Shown: piece by piece, positions 35,232 to 44,261 of the stretch
Numbering within the stretch: the first letter of the stretch is position 1
Layout of the letters: every line of letters starts with the position of its first letter
Assembly: GCA_902826615.1 (NCBI GenBank)
Contig: CADEFN010000005.1
Location: forward strand, 186,001-250,000
DNA: 64,000 bases
Direction of reading: 5' to 3'
Source: an uncultured Gemmatimonadota bacterium
Lineage (GTDB): Bacteria; Gemmatimonadota; Gemmatimonadetes; Gemmatimonadales; Gemmatimonadaceae
The notes under the pieces: generated by a model
What the model saw: the letters and a program-made list of their open reading frames with translations, nothing else
Databases searched by the model: none
Told to the model about the DNA's origin: nothing
Program-made: the position numbers and the translations under genes

Positions 35232-37208
35232 TCAGGACACCACGCTCGAGAGATCCTTCACCGCCTTCATGAGCAGCTGGACCCGGTTGGGGTCACACGA
35301 GCCGCGCGCGTCACCTTCGAGCGCGGTGGCCAGGGTCGACAAGGCCGAAGTCCGGGCCCCGCCGTTGGCGCGTTCGGCCGTCGAAAGGGACTGCCGCACC
35401 GTTGCAATGCGACCGGAAGAGAGACACTTGTTTCGCTCCAGCTGGTCGACGAACGCCCGGGCAAGCGCAAACGACGGCGGCCAATCGATTTTTGGCTGTC
35501 CCTGCGCATTGAGGTGTGTCCATCGCACCGTCTTGGCGGCGTCGATTTCGTTCTGCGAGATGAACTGGCTCGGTGTCAGCTCGGCCACGTCCATGCCGCG
35601 GGCAATTTCGGAGCTGATGATGGCTCCGTTGTACCAGTACACCGACCACGAGCCACCCATCTGCATGCGGGTGGAGTCGACCGGGCCGCGATCAAAGAAC
35701 GCGACTTCGAACGGCTTGGCGGGGTTGGTCCAGTCAAACACCGAAATGCCACCCTGATACCAGGCCTGCACCATCACGTCGCGGCCGGGGATGGGGATGA
35801 GCGATCCGTTGTGGGCGACACAGTTCTCCTGCGCCGTCTGGATGGTCGGAATCTTGTAGTAGCTCTGGAACTTCATCTTGCGATTTTCGATCGTGAAGAT
35901 CGCGTTCGCGCCCCACTCGGTCTTGTCGGTGGCGCGGCACTTCGGTCCACCGCCGCCGCCCCATTCGTCGGAGAAGAGGATCTTCGACCCGTCATTGCTG
36001 AAGGTGGCCGAGTGCCAGTAGGCGAAGTTCGAATCGGCGACCGCATCGAGACGCACCGGGTTGACCGGGTCGTTGATGTCGAGGAGGATGCCGTGACCTT
36101 CGCAGGCGCCACCCGCCAGACCTAACGACGGGTACACCGTGATGTCGTGGCACTGACGGCCAGCAGCGACGGGGTCGCCCTGTTTTGGCCCGGCGAAAAA
36201 GCGATTGACGTACGTCTGCACATTGGCGCGCAGCGTGGCGGTGTCAGCCGCCGTAGGAGCACCACTGCCACCACGTGCCTTCACGACGGAGTCGAGGAAG
36301 ATGCGCATGATCTGTCCCCCGATCACCATTTCCTGACCCGACGAGGGGTTGCGTGCGGTGATCTGTCCGGCGGCACGGGCACGAGCGGCGGCGTCGGCGG
36401 CCTGCTTGAGGTCGTCGGGCGCGGCGCTGTGCGTGGGTGTGGTCGTGAGCCCGGTGAAGATGTTGGCCCGGCTGACCACCGAGGCGGCCGACGGATTGGC
36501 CAGCGGCACCCGGATGATCTCGATGCGGAACAGCGACGAGTTGGGGTCGTTGTTGGGATTGCTCGACACACACCCGGCCAGTTCGTTAGGCGAGCGCAGC
36601 GGTGCGGAACCCGAGACGTAGATGTAGATGTTGTTCGGGTCCTTCGGGCTTTCGACGACGGTGTGGGTGTGTGACCCTCGGCAGGTCTGCACATTGGTCA
36701 GCAACTTCGGCTTCTTGATGTCGCTGATGTCAAAGATGCGAACGCCACGCACACGCAACGCGCTCACCGTGTCGGGCACACCACCGGGGAGGCAGTCCAC
36801 GCGGCCGTTGTTGGCCTCGGCGGACATGAACATGAGGTTCTTGTAGACCGACACGTCGTTCTGCGAGGCCGGGCAGGTAAATGCAACCACCAGCTGCGGC
36901 TGCGCCGGGTTGCTCACGTCCCAGATGACGGGGCCGTTGTAGTTGCCCTGGATGACGTAGTTGCCGGAGAAAGCGAGGTCGGAGTTGGTCACGCCCAGGA
37001 ACCCCGGGGGCGACACCGCCTTCGACACCACCTTCATGTTGGAAATCGCCTCGCCGGCGTTCATGAGTCCGGCCTTGAGGCCGACACGCGCGTCATTGCG
37101 GGGATCAACCACCGGCGTCGGCGGCGGGGCGGGTGTCGAGCGGGCACAGGCGGCGCCTAACAACAACACGGCGGTCGTGCGCGTCATGCGATGCAACGAT
37201 ACGTTCAT
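35232..37208 (-). CDS. Exported LVIVD-repeat-type protein
   Basis: This 658-residue protein starts at ATG 37208 with GAGGA upstream. It has a short signal with a Cys suggesting lipidation (VLLLGAACAR). Repeated motifs such as GVRIFDISDIKKPKLL and WDVSNPAQPQLV are propeller-like LVIVD repeats that bind other proteins or form surface structures; no catalytic site is seen. It lies 17 bases after the DUF305 gene in the same direction, and the two are probably co-expressed. Confidence 0.82.
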   Translation of the reverse strand: MNVSLHRMTRTTAVLLLGAACARSTPAPPPTPVVDPRNDARVGLKAGLMNAGEAISNMKVVSKAVSPPGFLGVTNSDLAFSGNYVIQGNYNGPVIWDVSNPAQPQLVVAFTCPASQNDVSVYKNLMFMSAEANNGRVDCLPGGVPDTVSALRVRGVRIFDISDIKKPKLLTNVQTCRGSHTHTVVESPKDPNNIYIYVSGSAPLRSPNELAGCVSSNPNNDPNSSLFRIEIIRVPLANPSAASVVSRANIFTGLTTTPTHSAAPDDLKQAADAAARARAAGQITARNPSSGQEMVIGGQIMRIFLDSVVKARGGSGAPTAADTATLRANVQTYVNRFFAGPKQGDPVAAGRQCHDITVYPSLGLAGGACEGHGILLDINDPVNPVRLDAVADSNFAYWHSATFSNDGSKILFSDEWGGGGGPKCRATDKTEWGANAIFTIENRKMKFQSYYKIPTIQTAQENCVAHNGSLIPIPGRDVMVQAWYQGGISVFDWTNPAKPFEVAFFDRGPVDSTRMQMGGSWSVYWYNGAIISSEIARGMDVAELTPSQFISQNEIDAAKTVRWTHLNAQGQPKIDWPPSFALARAFVDQLERNKCLSSGRIATVRQSLSTAERANGGARTSALSTLATALEGDARGSCDPNRVQLLMKAVKDLSSVVS

Positions 37209-37224
37209 ACAGGTCCTCGGCAGG

Positions 37225-37860
37225 TCAGGGTAGTTCGAGCAACATCTGCAACATGCGCTTGATCTCGGTGGACTGATCCACGTCGACGTCAGCCGCAAAC
37301 TTGAAAATCGTCTCGTCCTGGCCGGAGCCACGGGTCGAGAAGAGGGTCCGCACCATGTCCACTGCCCCGCGATGGTGCTGGATCATGAAAGTGAGGAAAA
37401 GCCGGTCAAACTCTCCGTTGCGGCTCTCGTCGAGCTGCTTGAGCTGCTCATCGGTGAGCATGCCCGGCATCGGCATGACATGCGCCATGCCGTTATGCAT
37501 CATGGGCATCCCGGCGGGATTCGGCTCCGGCACGGCCTGGTTCCGGTCACGGAGCCAGGTGGACATGAGCGAGATCTCGTCCTGCTGCGCATTGATGATC
37601 CGCTCGGTGAGCCTGATGACTGCCGGGCTCGCCCCATGGGTTGGTGCCCACTTGGCGATCTGGATGGCCTGTGCATGGTGGTGAATCATCCCCGACATGA
37701 AGTCGATATCGCCCTTCGTGTACGGGTATCGCAGCGAGTCGGCCTTGGCGCGTGCGACGGCTGCCTCCGCCCCCATGTGTGAGGGGGTGGGCCGGGCGGC
37801 AGCGCAGGCGGTGAGCGTGAAAGCGCCGACGGCGATGGAAAAAGAGCGGAAATGCATCAT
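37225..37860 (-). CDS. DUF305 family lipoprotein
   Basis: This protein of about 211 residues starts at ATG 37860 (ATG 37857 also possible). It has a lipobox LTAC in FSIAVGAFTLTACAAA and the two DUF305 histidine motifs DFMSGMIHHHAQAI and FMIQHHRGAVDM, which form a four-helix bundle able to bind metal. Methionine-rich PMMHNGMAHVMPMPGM adds further soft-metal ligands. Copper or other metal binding is the likely role. It precedes the LVIVD protein gene. Confidence 0.85.
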   Translation of the reverse strand: MMHFRSFSIAVGAFTLTACAAARPTPSHMGAEAAVARAKADSLRYPYTKGDIDFMSGMIHHHAQAIQIAKWAPTHGASPAVIRLTERIINAQQDEISLMSTWLRDRNQAVPEPNPAGMPMMHNGMAHVMPMPGMLTDEQLKQLDESRNGEFDRLFLTFMIQHHRGAVDMVRTLFSTRGSGQDETIFKFAADVDVDQSTEIKRMLQMLLELP

Positions 37861-38204
37861 GGGAGTCTGCCGGGCATTGGACATCAATACCGAGTACGGC
37901 GTTGCTTCAGAATCTTCACTCCCGGTGCCCCACGCGGTAGCAGGGAAGGCACGATCCGAGCGTCCCACGCCGCGAACGGTCCTGGCCAGGGACGCGCGGC
38001 GCGACCCCCAGCCTACAACGACAGCGGTGGTATCTGGCAGCGCTATTGACTCGGCGGGCCCGCCGAGCGTAGGCTCGGCGGAGTTGACGCAATGAGAGTG
38101 ATTTTGATTGGATCTGAGCTGGAATGATGACGCTCGATCCGGCGACGCTCACCATCCTTGGCCATGCCGATCCATCACTCGCATGCGCCAGGGAGCCGCC
38201 CCCA
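37861..38204. other. 344-base intergenic region before the Uma2 gene
   Basis: This region is divergent between the DUF305 gene and the Uma2 gene. It contains the TTGACT/TAGGCT element with an 18-bp palindrome at 38046-38075; a weak ribosome site lies ahead of ATG 38124. I see no other gene or RNA. Confidence 0.5.
38046..38075 (+). promoter_or_regulatory. Promoter with palindromic operator ahead of Uma2 gene
   Basis: TTGACT (38046-38051), an 18-base spacer and TAGGCT (38070-38075) frame a perfect 18-bp palindrome CTCGGCGGGCCCGCCGAG (38050-38067). A repressor bound there would cover the core promoter. Confidence 0.5.
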
Positions 38205-38747
38205 ATGTACATGGCCACCGGAACGAAGTATTGGACCTTCGAAGAGGTCGACGAACTGCCTGAAGACGGCAGCAAACAGGAAGTCATCGACGGGGAGCTT
38301 TGCGTGACGCCCCCGCCCGACTACCGGCACGAACACGTCAGTGCCCGTCTGCGTGCAATTCTCACCCCCTTTGTCGAGTCGCAGGGGCTGGGCATGGTGT
38401 TCGGCTCGCACTCCGTATTCCAGGTAGGGCGGCTAATTCGCGCTCAGCCAGATCTCAGCATTCGCACACCGCACCCCGGCAACCAACCTGCGTGGGAAAC
38501 CGCACCCGTTCCCAGACTGGTTATCGAGGTGATTTCGCCGAGCTCACGATTGAGGGACCTGGGCAGGAAACGAGAGGTGTACCTCGAAGCGGGCATCCCG
38601 GAGTACTGGACGGTGGACCACGAGGCGCGCGTGATCACGGTCTTCCGTCAGGGCGCGCTGCCGCTGGTGGTCAGAGAGCAGATGGAGTGGATGCCTGCAG
38701 GTGCAACGCTACCACTTCGCTTCGCGCTCGATCAACTGTTCATCTGA
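38205..38747 (+). CDS. Uma2-family PD-(D/E)XK nuclease-like protein
   Basis: This 180-residue protein (from ATG 38205, with GGGAG upstream) matches the DUF820/Uma2 family. Its features are DGSKQEVIDGEL, HEHVSARL, AQPDLSI as the acidic metal ligand, and LVIEVISPSSR with the E-x-K-like core plus KREVYLEAGIPEYWTVD. It could start as early as ATG 38124, but that leader lacks family sequence. The family is widespread and often in mobile or defence neighbourhoods, and its true substrate is unknown. Its end overlaps the convergent PqiA-like gene by 39 bases. Confidence 0.78.
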   Translation: MYMATGTKYWTFEEVDELPEDGSKQEVIDGELCVTPPPDYRHEHVSARLRAILTPFVESQGLGMVFGSHSVFQVGRLIRAQPDLSIRTPHPGNQPAWETAPVPRLVIEVISPSSRLRDLGRKREVYLEAGIPEYWTVDHEARVITVFRQGALPLVVREQMEWMPAGATLPLRFALDQLFI

Positions 38748-39260
38748 GTCCGACACTCGCCGCTGAGGCGTCTCGCTCTCGGGCACGTGCAGGAACTGGA
38801 ACGCAAGGTTCGAAAGCAGACAGTACGCGGCGAAGAAGAAAAACCCGCGTCCTGCGATGGCGCTGAGGTTGTCCGTCGCATTGGCGGCGAGGAAGGCGAT
38901 GAATACGCCCACCACGAAGACGTCAGCCATGGCCCATTTGCTGATGGCACGGGTGAACTGATACACCCGGCGCTTCATCGCGCCCTTCTTCGCCATCAGC
39001 ACCACGGCCAGGAGCCCCGCCTTGATGACCGGCACGGTGATGCTGAAGAAGAGAATCAGTGCCGCCACGAAGGTATTCCCGGAGTCGTGGAGGTTGTTCA
39101 CCGACTGCCAGATACTCTGAGTCTGCCGGAACACCTCACGCGATACGCCGAGCAACTTGATGGAGGCGGTGATGGTGAGCACCGGTTCGGTGAGCCCGGG
39201 CCAGAGCAGGCCGAGCGACACAACGGTGAGGCCGAGTGCAATCCAGTTTCGTGACGTCAT
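38709..39260 (-). CDS. PqiA-like paraquat-inducible protein A family membrane protein
   Basis: This 183-residue protein has membrane helices such as IALGLTVVSLGLLWPGL and ISKWAMADVFVVGVFIAFLAANA; the KWAMADVFVVG segment is the PqiA-family signature. PqiA proteins belong to lipid-transport systems together with MCE proteins (PqiB), and the window has an MCE cluster a few kilobases to the right. No cysteine-rich zinc ribbon is seen, so it is a single-domain version. Confidence 0.8.
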   Translation of the reverse strand: MTSRNWIALGLTVVSLGLLWPGLTEPVLTITASIKLLGVSREVFRQTQSIWQSVNNLHDSGNTFVAALILFFSITVPVIKAGLLAVVLMAKKGAMKRRVYQFTRAISKWAMADVFVVGVFIAFLAANATDNLSAIAGRGFFFFAAYCLLSNLAFQFLHVPESETPQRRVSDSDEQLIEREAKW

Positions 39261-39384
39261 GCGCGGGAAGATATCGCGGTCGCCGTGGGATGCCACGCAC
39301 AGGCAGAAGGGTGTCCCTCTGGTGGACTCCCGAACCATCGGAGACATTCTCCGCGACCAGTTCGGTGCCCCGGGAGGGCTTGCC

Positions 39385-41430
39385 ATGATACGTGTAGTCG
39401 TAGCGTCTGCGATGCTGATGACCGCCACGTCAGTAGTCGCACAAACCACGGGGCGTGCGCTGCGCATCGAGGACTTCTACCGCTTGCGGAGCGTGGGGAG
39501 TCCGGTGATGTCTCCAAACGGGCAATGGGTGGCATTCACGGTGACCTCGCGGGTTGAGGCGACCAATGCGGATCCCTCCGAGGTTTGGCTCGTTGCGACG
39601 ACGGGTGCGCCGGCGGCGCGGCGTGTGTCGCCCGCTGGCGTTGATGCCGGCCAGCCCAGGTGGGAGGAAAGCAACCGTCTGATGTTCCGGTCGGGAGAGC
39701 AGGCATGGGCACTGGACCCGTCATCGCCGGCCAGCATCGTGGAGGCTCCAACGCCACGTCGCGCGACAGAAGAACTGCGCAGTGCCGACGGACGCATCAC
39801 CGCCCGGCTGCGCGCCATGACGGTCGAGAAGCGAGCACCGGCGCAACTCTCGGAGTTTGAACGTCGTCACGAGGAGCGCTTCAAAGGAGTGCAGTTCGAC
39901 TGGCTCGATTTCCAGCGTGACGGGCAGCCCTTCCCGGTGCCAAACCGGGCCGATCCTACGGTCTCACCGCCACAAGAGGTCTTTCTCACGGAAGGCGGAA
40001 CGGAGCGGCAGCTGACACGTCTGGGGCTGCGTCCAAATGGTCTCCAGCTCAGCCGCGATGGGTCAACTCTGGTGTTCACGGCCGACACGGCCTACCGGAA
40101 CGAACGGAAGTATGGGGCGAATGCCGTGTTCGTCGTGAACCGCGAGGGGCAGGTGCGCTCCCTCACCAGCGATCCGGCGGTCAACCACACCTCGGCCTCA
40201 CTCTCTCCTGATGGCCGGTGGGTGCTGTACACTCGCCAGTTAGGCACCGACGCCGTGATTGCGCAGCGCCTCACCCACGGCGGAGCGACCGACCTCGCCG
40301 TCCGCCCGGTTGAGGGTGGACCGGAACGGGTGCTGACCGCCGAATGGGACTACCTGCCGTCGAACGCCACCTGGAGTCCCGACGGGCGATTCATCTACTT
40401 CATGGGTGGTGTCGGCGGCGCCAACCATCTCTTCCGCGTGGCGGTGGCTGGTGGTCCGGTGGAGCAGGTCACAAGGGGAGAACGCCGGATCAATGGCGTG
40501 TCGTTCGATCAGGGGTTCCGCACGATGACGTACACGGTCGGGCTCATCGAGGCGCCGAGCGACGTCTTTGTCGCCAATATCGACGGCAGCGGCGAACGGC
40601 AGCTGACCAGCCTGCATAACGAGTTCACTCGTGAGGTCGCGCTGAGTCGCGCCGAACGCCTGCAGTTCACAAGCAAGGATGGCACCCCGGTTGAAGGGTG
40701 GCTGATGTATCCACACGGGTATCGTGCCGATTCCCGCTATCCGCTCATTGTCAGCAATCACGGCGGGCCACACGCCGCTGACGGTTACAGCTTCGACTTC
40801 AAGAGCCAGTACTTCGCCGCCAGCGGCTACTTCGTGCTCAAGGTGAATTTCCGCAGCTCAACGGGGTATGGCGAGAAGTTTCTCTGGGGCACCTGGGGTG
40901 CGTGGGGCGATCGCGACGGCGAAGATGTCATGGCGGGGATCGATCACGCGATCGCGAAGTATCCCATCGATCGCAACCGCGTGGCGACGATCGGGCACTC
41001 GTATGGTGGTTTCATGACCAACTGGCTCATCACGCAGTACCCGGATCGTTTTGCGGCGGCAGTGCCAGGGGCCGGGATTGTGAACTGGGTCAGCGACTAT
41101 GGGACCGCCGATATCGCGCGTACCAAGGAGACGGAGTTCTTCGGCACACCATGGGACGAGATGGCGCGTGAGGTCATGGTGCGGCAATCACCGCTGACGT
41201 ATGCGCAACGCGTAAAGACACCTACACTCTTTGTGCATGGCGAGGTGGATCAGCGTGTGCCGTACTCTGAGGCCGAGCAGATGTACGTGGCGCTCAAGAA
41301 AAACGGAGTGCCGACCAAGATGATCCAGTACGCCGGCATGCCGCACAGCATCTCGGGTTCATGGAATCAGGTCCATCGCGCGATGAACGAGCTGAAGTGG
41401 CTCGATCGTTGGCTGAAGGGCGCGATGTGA
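39385..41430 (+). CDS. Exported S9-family (prolyl oligopeptidase-type) peptidase
   Basis: This 681-residue protein has a signal peptide (VVASAMLMTATSVVAQ), then a beta-propeller of SPDG/SRDG blades and a C-terminal alpha/beta hydrolase. The nucleophile is in GHSYGGFMTNW, the acid in HGEVDQRVP and the base His in GMPHSISG. ATG 39385 has GGGAGG upstream. It would cleave short peptides after export, alongside the tricorn-type enzyme. Confidence 0.93.
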   Translation: MIRVVVASAMLMTATSVVAQTTGRALRIEDFYRLRSVGSPVMSPNGQWVAFTVTSRVEATNADPSEVWLVATTGAPAARRVSPAGVDAGQPRWEESNRLMFRSGEQAWALDPSSPASIVEAPTPRRATEELRSADGRITARLRAMTVEKRAPAQLSEFERRHEERFKGVQFDWLDFQRDGQPFPVPNRADPTVSPPQEVFLTEGGTERQLTRLGLRPNGLQLSRDGSTLVFTADTAYRNERKYGANAVFVVNREGQVRSLTSDPAVNHTSASLSPDGRWVLYTRQLGTDAVIAQRLTHGGATDLAVRPVEGGPERVLTAEWDYLPSNATWSPDGRFIYFMGGVGGANHLFRVAVAGGPVEQVTRGERRINGVSFDQGFRTMTYTVGLIEAPSDVFVANIDGSGERQLTSLHNEFTREVALSRAERLQFTSKDGTPVEGWLMYPHGYRADSRYPLIVSNHGGPHAADGYSFDFKSQYFAASGYFVLKVNFRSSTGYGEKFLWGTWGAWGDRDGEDVMAGIDHAIAKYPIDRNRVATIGHSYGGFMTNWLITQYPDRFAAAVPGAGIVNWVSDYGTADIARTKETEFFGTPWDEMAREVMVRQSPLTYAQRVKTPTLFVHGEVDQRVPYSEAEQMYVALKKNGVPTKMIQYAGMPHSISGSWNQVHRAMNELKWLDRWLKGAM

Positions 41431-41431
41431 A

Positions 41432-41450
41432 CCATCTGCCATCTGCCGTC
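41432..41450 (-). repeat. Copy 2 of the GGCAGA-type dispersed repeat
   Basis: These 19 bases are the reverse complement of the start of the sequence at 13158, with one mismatch. They form a tandem of two CATCTGC units between the S9 peptidase stop and the convergent MlaD gene. Confidence 0.55.
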
Positions 41451-42331
41451 TAGAAAATCTCCAGATTGATGAACTTCCGCGGGTTCTTCTTGAACTCCAT
41501 GGTCAGGGAGTCCACGCGGATCAGTACCCGGCGCAGGTCGTTGTAGAGCGCGGGATCGTTGAGCAGTTTGGCGGCGGTTCCGTCACCCGACTCGACGCGC
41601 GCCAGCAGGCTGTTCACGCGATCACCCGTGGTCTTGAGGTCGGCCGTGGCGACCGAGAGGTTGGTCGCGGTCGCGCGCAACGCACGAATGGTGGAGTCCA
41701 CCTGCTGCGAGTCCACGGCGGCGGCCTTTGAGCGCACCGCCACAAGAGTGGCCTGCAGTTCCTTGCTCTGCAGTGCGGCGATCTGCCCCATCTGTGCCAC
41801 CAGCCCATTGAGCGCCACGATCGTGCGGCGCATCTCACGCATCCCGCCCGAATCGACAAACTGTTCGGAGGCACCCTTGAGCAGTTTGTTCACGCCCTGC
41901 GTGATCGTGTCGGCGCTGGCCGTGAGCTTGGCAATGCCGGCCTGTGGTGCGCCGACCGGCACGGTATCGCCCGGCGCGAAGGACTCCGTATTCGGCTGGT
42001 CCGGAACGAGCCCCACGGCCACGTCGCCAAAAAAGCCGTTAGGCAGGATGGTTGCCGTCGTGCCCTTTGGCACCTTGTACTGGTCCTGCAGCCGGTAGGT
42101 CACCAGGAGGGTGCCGCCAGGCTCGAAGGTGATCTCGTCGACAAACCCGACGGTGGCACCACTGAGCCACACGGGCTGACCCTGCTTGAGCCCCTGACCC
42201 CAGGTAAACCGCGTGTAGAGGGGATAGCCCTTGGCCAGTCCGCCGCGCGCCAGCCAGATGGCGCCGAGGATGGCCACGGTGATGGCCGCCGTGGTGAAGA
42301 GGCCCACAAGCACTTCGTCGCGTCGTTTCAT
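41450..42331 (-). CDS. MCE/MlaD-family lipid-binding protein
   Basis: This 293-residue protein has one N-terminal membrane helix (VGLFTTAAITVAILGAIWLA). An MCE domain follows (FTWGQGLKQGQPVWLSGATVGFV and TATILPNGFFGDVAVGL), then a helical tail (VSRKAAAVDSQQVDS-like) that would form a needle or barrel. It would carry phospholipids between membranes, with MlaE as its permease (ATGA overlap). It is the last gene of the lptF-lptG-mlaE-mlaD run. Confidence 0.9.
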   Translation of the reverse strand: MKRRDEVLVGLFTTAAITVAILGAIWLARGGLAKGYPLYTRFTWGQGLKQGQPVWLSGATVGFVDEITFEPGGTLLVTYRLQDQYKVPKGTTATILPNGFFGDVAVGLVPDQPNTESFAPGDTVPVGAPQAGIAKLTASADTITQGVNKLLKGASEQFVDSGGMREMRRTIVALNGLVAQMGQIAALQSKELQATLVAVRSKAAAVDSQQVDSTIRALRATATNLSVATADLKTTGDRVNSLLARVESGDGTAAKLLNDPALYNDLRRVLIRVDSLTMEFKKNPRKFINLEIF

Positions 42332-43170
42332 CCCTGAAGGAGTGGTGCGAGGAGGGAAGCCGTCAATGCATCGAGCACAAGAATCGCCACCGAGGTCACC
42401 ACCACCGCCTTGGCGGTCGAGCGACCCACACCCTCAGCCCCGACGTCGGCGAAGTAGCCTTCGTAAGAGCACAAAAAGGCGATGGCTGCTCCGAACATGG
42501 TGGCCTTGAGCAGTGAGTAGAACACCTGGAATGGCGCATAGGCGAGTCGCAGCCCTTCGGAGAACTGCTGCCAGGTGACATCGGTCGCGTAGACCGACGT
42601 CAGGAACGCCGTGGAAATGCCGACGAAATTGGCAAAGACCACGAGCAGGGGCATCATGAGGATGCCGGCCAGCAGTCGTGGGACCACGAGGTAGGCGACG
42701 GGATCGTACGCCAGTGTTTCGAGGGCGTCGATCTGTTCGGTGACGCGCATGGTGCCGATCTCGGCTGTCATGCGTGCACCGACCCGCCCGGTAAGCACCA
42801 GCCCGGTCAGCAATGGACCGAGCTCGAGAATAATCATCTGTCGCGAGATGAGCCCAACCACTGACAGCACCACACCCGGGAAAAGCTGATACCGGGTTTG
42901 CAGCGCGATCACCGATCCGATGAAGGCCGCGACGATGGCGGTGAGGGGGAGCGAGCCGACACCGATGGCGTACATCTGCCGCGCGGTGAGCGGGAGCCAG
43001 GTGCGCCACTCCGTGAAGAGGGCGCGAATGGTCTCGAGGAGAAAGTAGACCCGCTCTCCAACGCCGCCGAACACTTTCGCCCCCACCTCGGCCATCTGCC
43101 GCAGGAAGAGAAAGGGGGCGCGAGCAACGACGGGAAACTCTTCCGTGGCGCGCCGAGAGCCGGACGTCAT
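42328..43170 (-). CDS. MlaE-family ABC transporter permease
   Basis: This 280-residue membrane protein has the permease signatures VALIAAFIGSVIALQTRYQ (outline), ILELGPLLTGLVLTGRVGARMTAEIGTM and EQIDALETLAYDPVAYLVVPRL. It drives lipid transfer together with the MCE protein encoded just downstream. The ATP-binding partner MlaF is not in this window. Confidence 0.93.
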   Translation of the reverse strand: MTSGSRRATEEFPVVARAPFLFLRQMAEVGAKVFGGVGERVYFLLETIRALFTEWRTWLPLTARQMYAIGVGSLPLTAIVAAFIGSVIALQTRYQLFPGVVLSVVGLISRQMIILELGPLLTGLVLTGRVGARMTAEIGTMRVTEQIDALETLAYDPVAYLVVPRLLAGILMMPLLVVFANFVGISTAFLTSVYATDVTWQQFSEGLRLAYAPFQVFYSLLKATMFGAAIAFLCSYEGYFADVGAEGVGRSTAKAVVVTSVAILVLDALTASLLAPLLQG

Positions 43171-44261
43171 GTGCGCACGCGCGCGAGTGAGATCAGTCCC
43201 AGCACCCCAAACACGATGTTGGGGACCCAGGCCGCCATTTCGGGGCTCAGAAATCCGCGACCACCGATCGCCTTTGTCAGCTGAATCATGATGAGGAAGA
43301 TGATGGTAGTCCCCAGCGAAATGCCAATGCCGTATGCTGCGCCACCCCGCTGGTTGGATGTAGCGAGCGGCATGCCGAAGAACGCAATGATGATGCAGGT
43401 GACCGGCACCGCAATCTTGAGCGCGCGCTCCACGCGCAGGGCATTCACGTCGCTCCCGGAACGCTCCAGCGCCTGGATGAATCGACCGAGGTCTTCGTAG
43501 CCCATGTCGGTGGGCGCCTTGGGGGATGCCATGAGGTCGCGTGGAGACTCGGTCATCGACTTGTCCTTGAGCGAGTCGAACCGGATGGCGATGTCACGTC
43601 CCTGTCCCGGCACGATGTGCATCGCACCCTGGCGCACCATCCACCCCTTGTCCTTGAAATGCAGCGCACTGTTGGCGGAGAGGATCCAGGTAGGGTACGT
43701 CGGATCACCTTCACGACCCTTGCGCTCGACTTCGATTCCCTCGAGGTAGCCGCGGTCGACATTGAGCATGGTGGCGCGATACACACGCCCCTTGTCGGCC
43801 GCAAAGGCAAAGTTGTAGCGCTCGTTGCCACTGGTGTACTGCGATTCCTTGAGCAACTCACTGCGCCGCTTGTTGGCGAGCGGCACGTAGTCGCTCAGCA
43901 GCAGCGCCCCTCCCGACGCGAGGAGTGCGCCAAGCAAAATGGGGAAAGTGAGCCGATGGAAGGAAATGCCCGAGGCCTTGGCGGCCGTGATTTCGGAGTG
44001 GCGGGTGAAGGCACCAATGCTGAACACCGTGGCGAACAGCACGGCCGCCGGCAGCACCAGCAGCACCGACTCCGGGAACCAGTACAGGTAGCTCAGCGCA
44101 ATGTCTTTGCGCGGCAGGCTTCGGTTGAGGTACTTGTCGAGATTGTCGGTGAGGTCAAAGATCGTGAGGATCAGCGGAAAGCCGAGGCTTGTGCCGACAA
44201 AGATCTTGCTCCATTCAGAGAGCACATACCGATCGAGTGGACGCAGAAACCATCGAAACAT
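43167..44261 (-). CDS. lptG: LptG, permease of the LPS export ABC transporter
   Basis: This 364-residue YjgP/YjgQ-family protein has RPLDRYVLSEWSKIF at the start, a membrane segment near ILTIFDLTDNLDKYL and the HSEITAAKASGISFHRL signature. The periplasmic jellyroll domain and C-terminal helices follow. It pairs with LptF to extract LPS from the inner membrane. It overlaps lptF and mlaE. Confidence 0.9.
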   Translation of the reverse strand: MFRWFLRPLDRYVLSEWSKIFVGTSLGFPLILTIFDLTDNLDKYLNRSLPRKDIALSYLYWFPESVLLVLPAAVLFATVFSIGAFTRHSEITAAKASGISFHRLTFPILLGALLASGGALLLSDYVPLANKRRSELLKESQYTSGNERYNFAFAADKGRVYRATMLNVDRGYLEGIEVERKGREGDPTYPTWILSANSALHFKDKGWMVRQGAMHIVPGQGRDIAIRFDSLKDKSMTESPRDLMASPKAPTDMGYEDLGRFIQALERSGSDVNALRVERALKIAVPVTCIIIAFFGMPLATSNQRGGAAYGIGISLGTTIIFLIMIQLTKAIGGRGFLSPEMAAWVPNIVFGVLGLISLARVRT

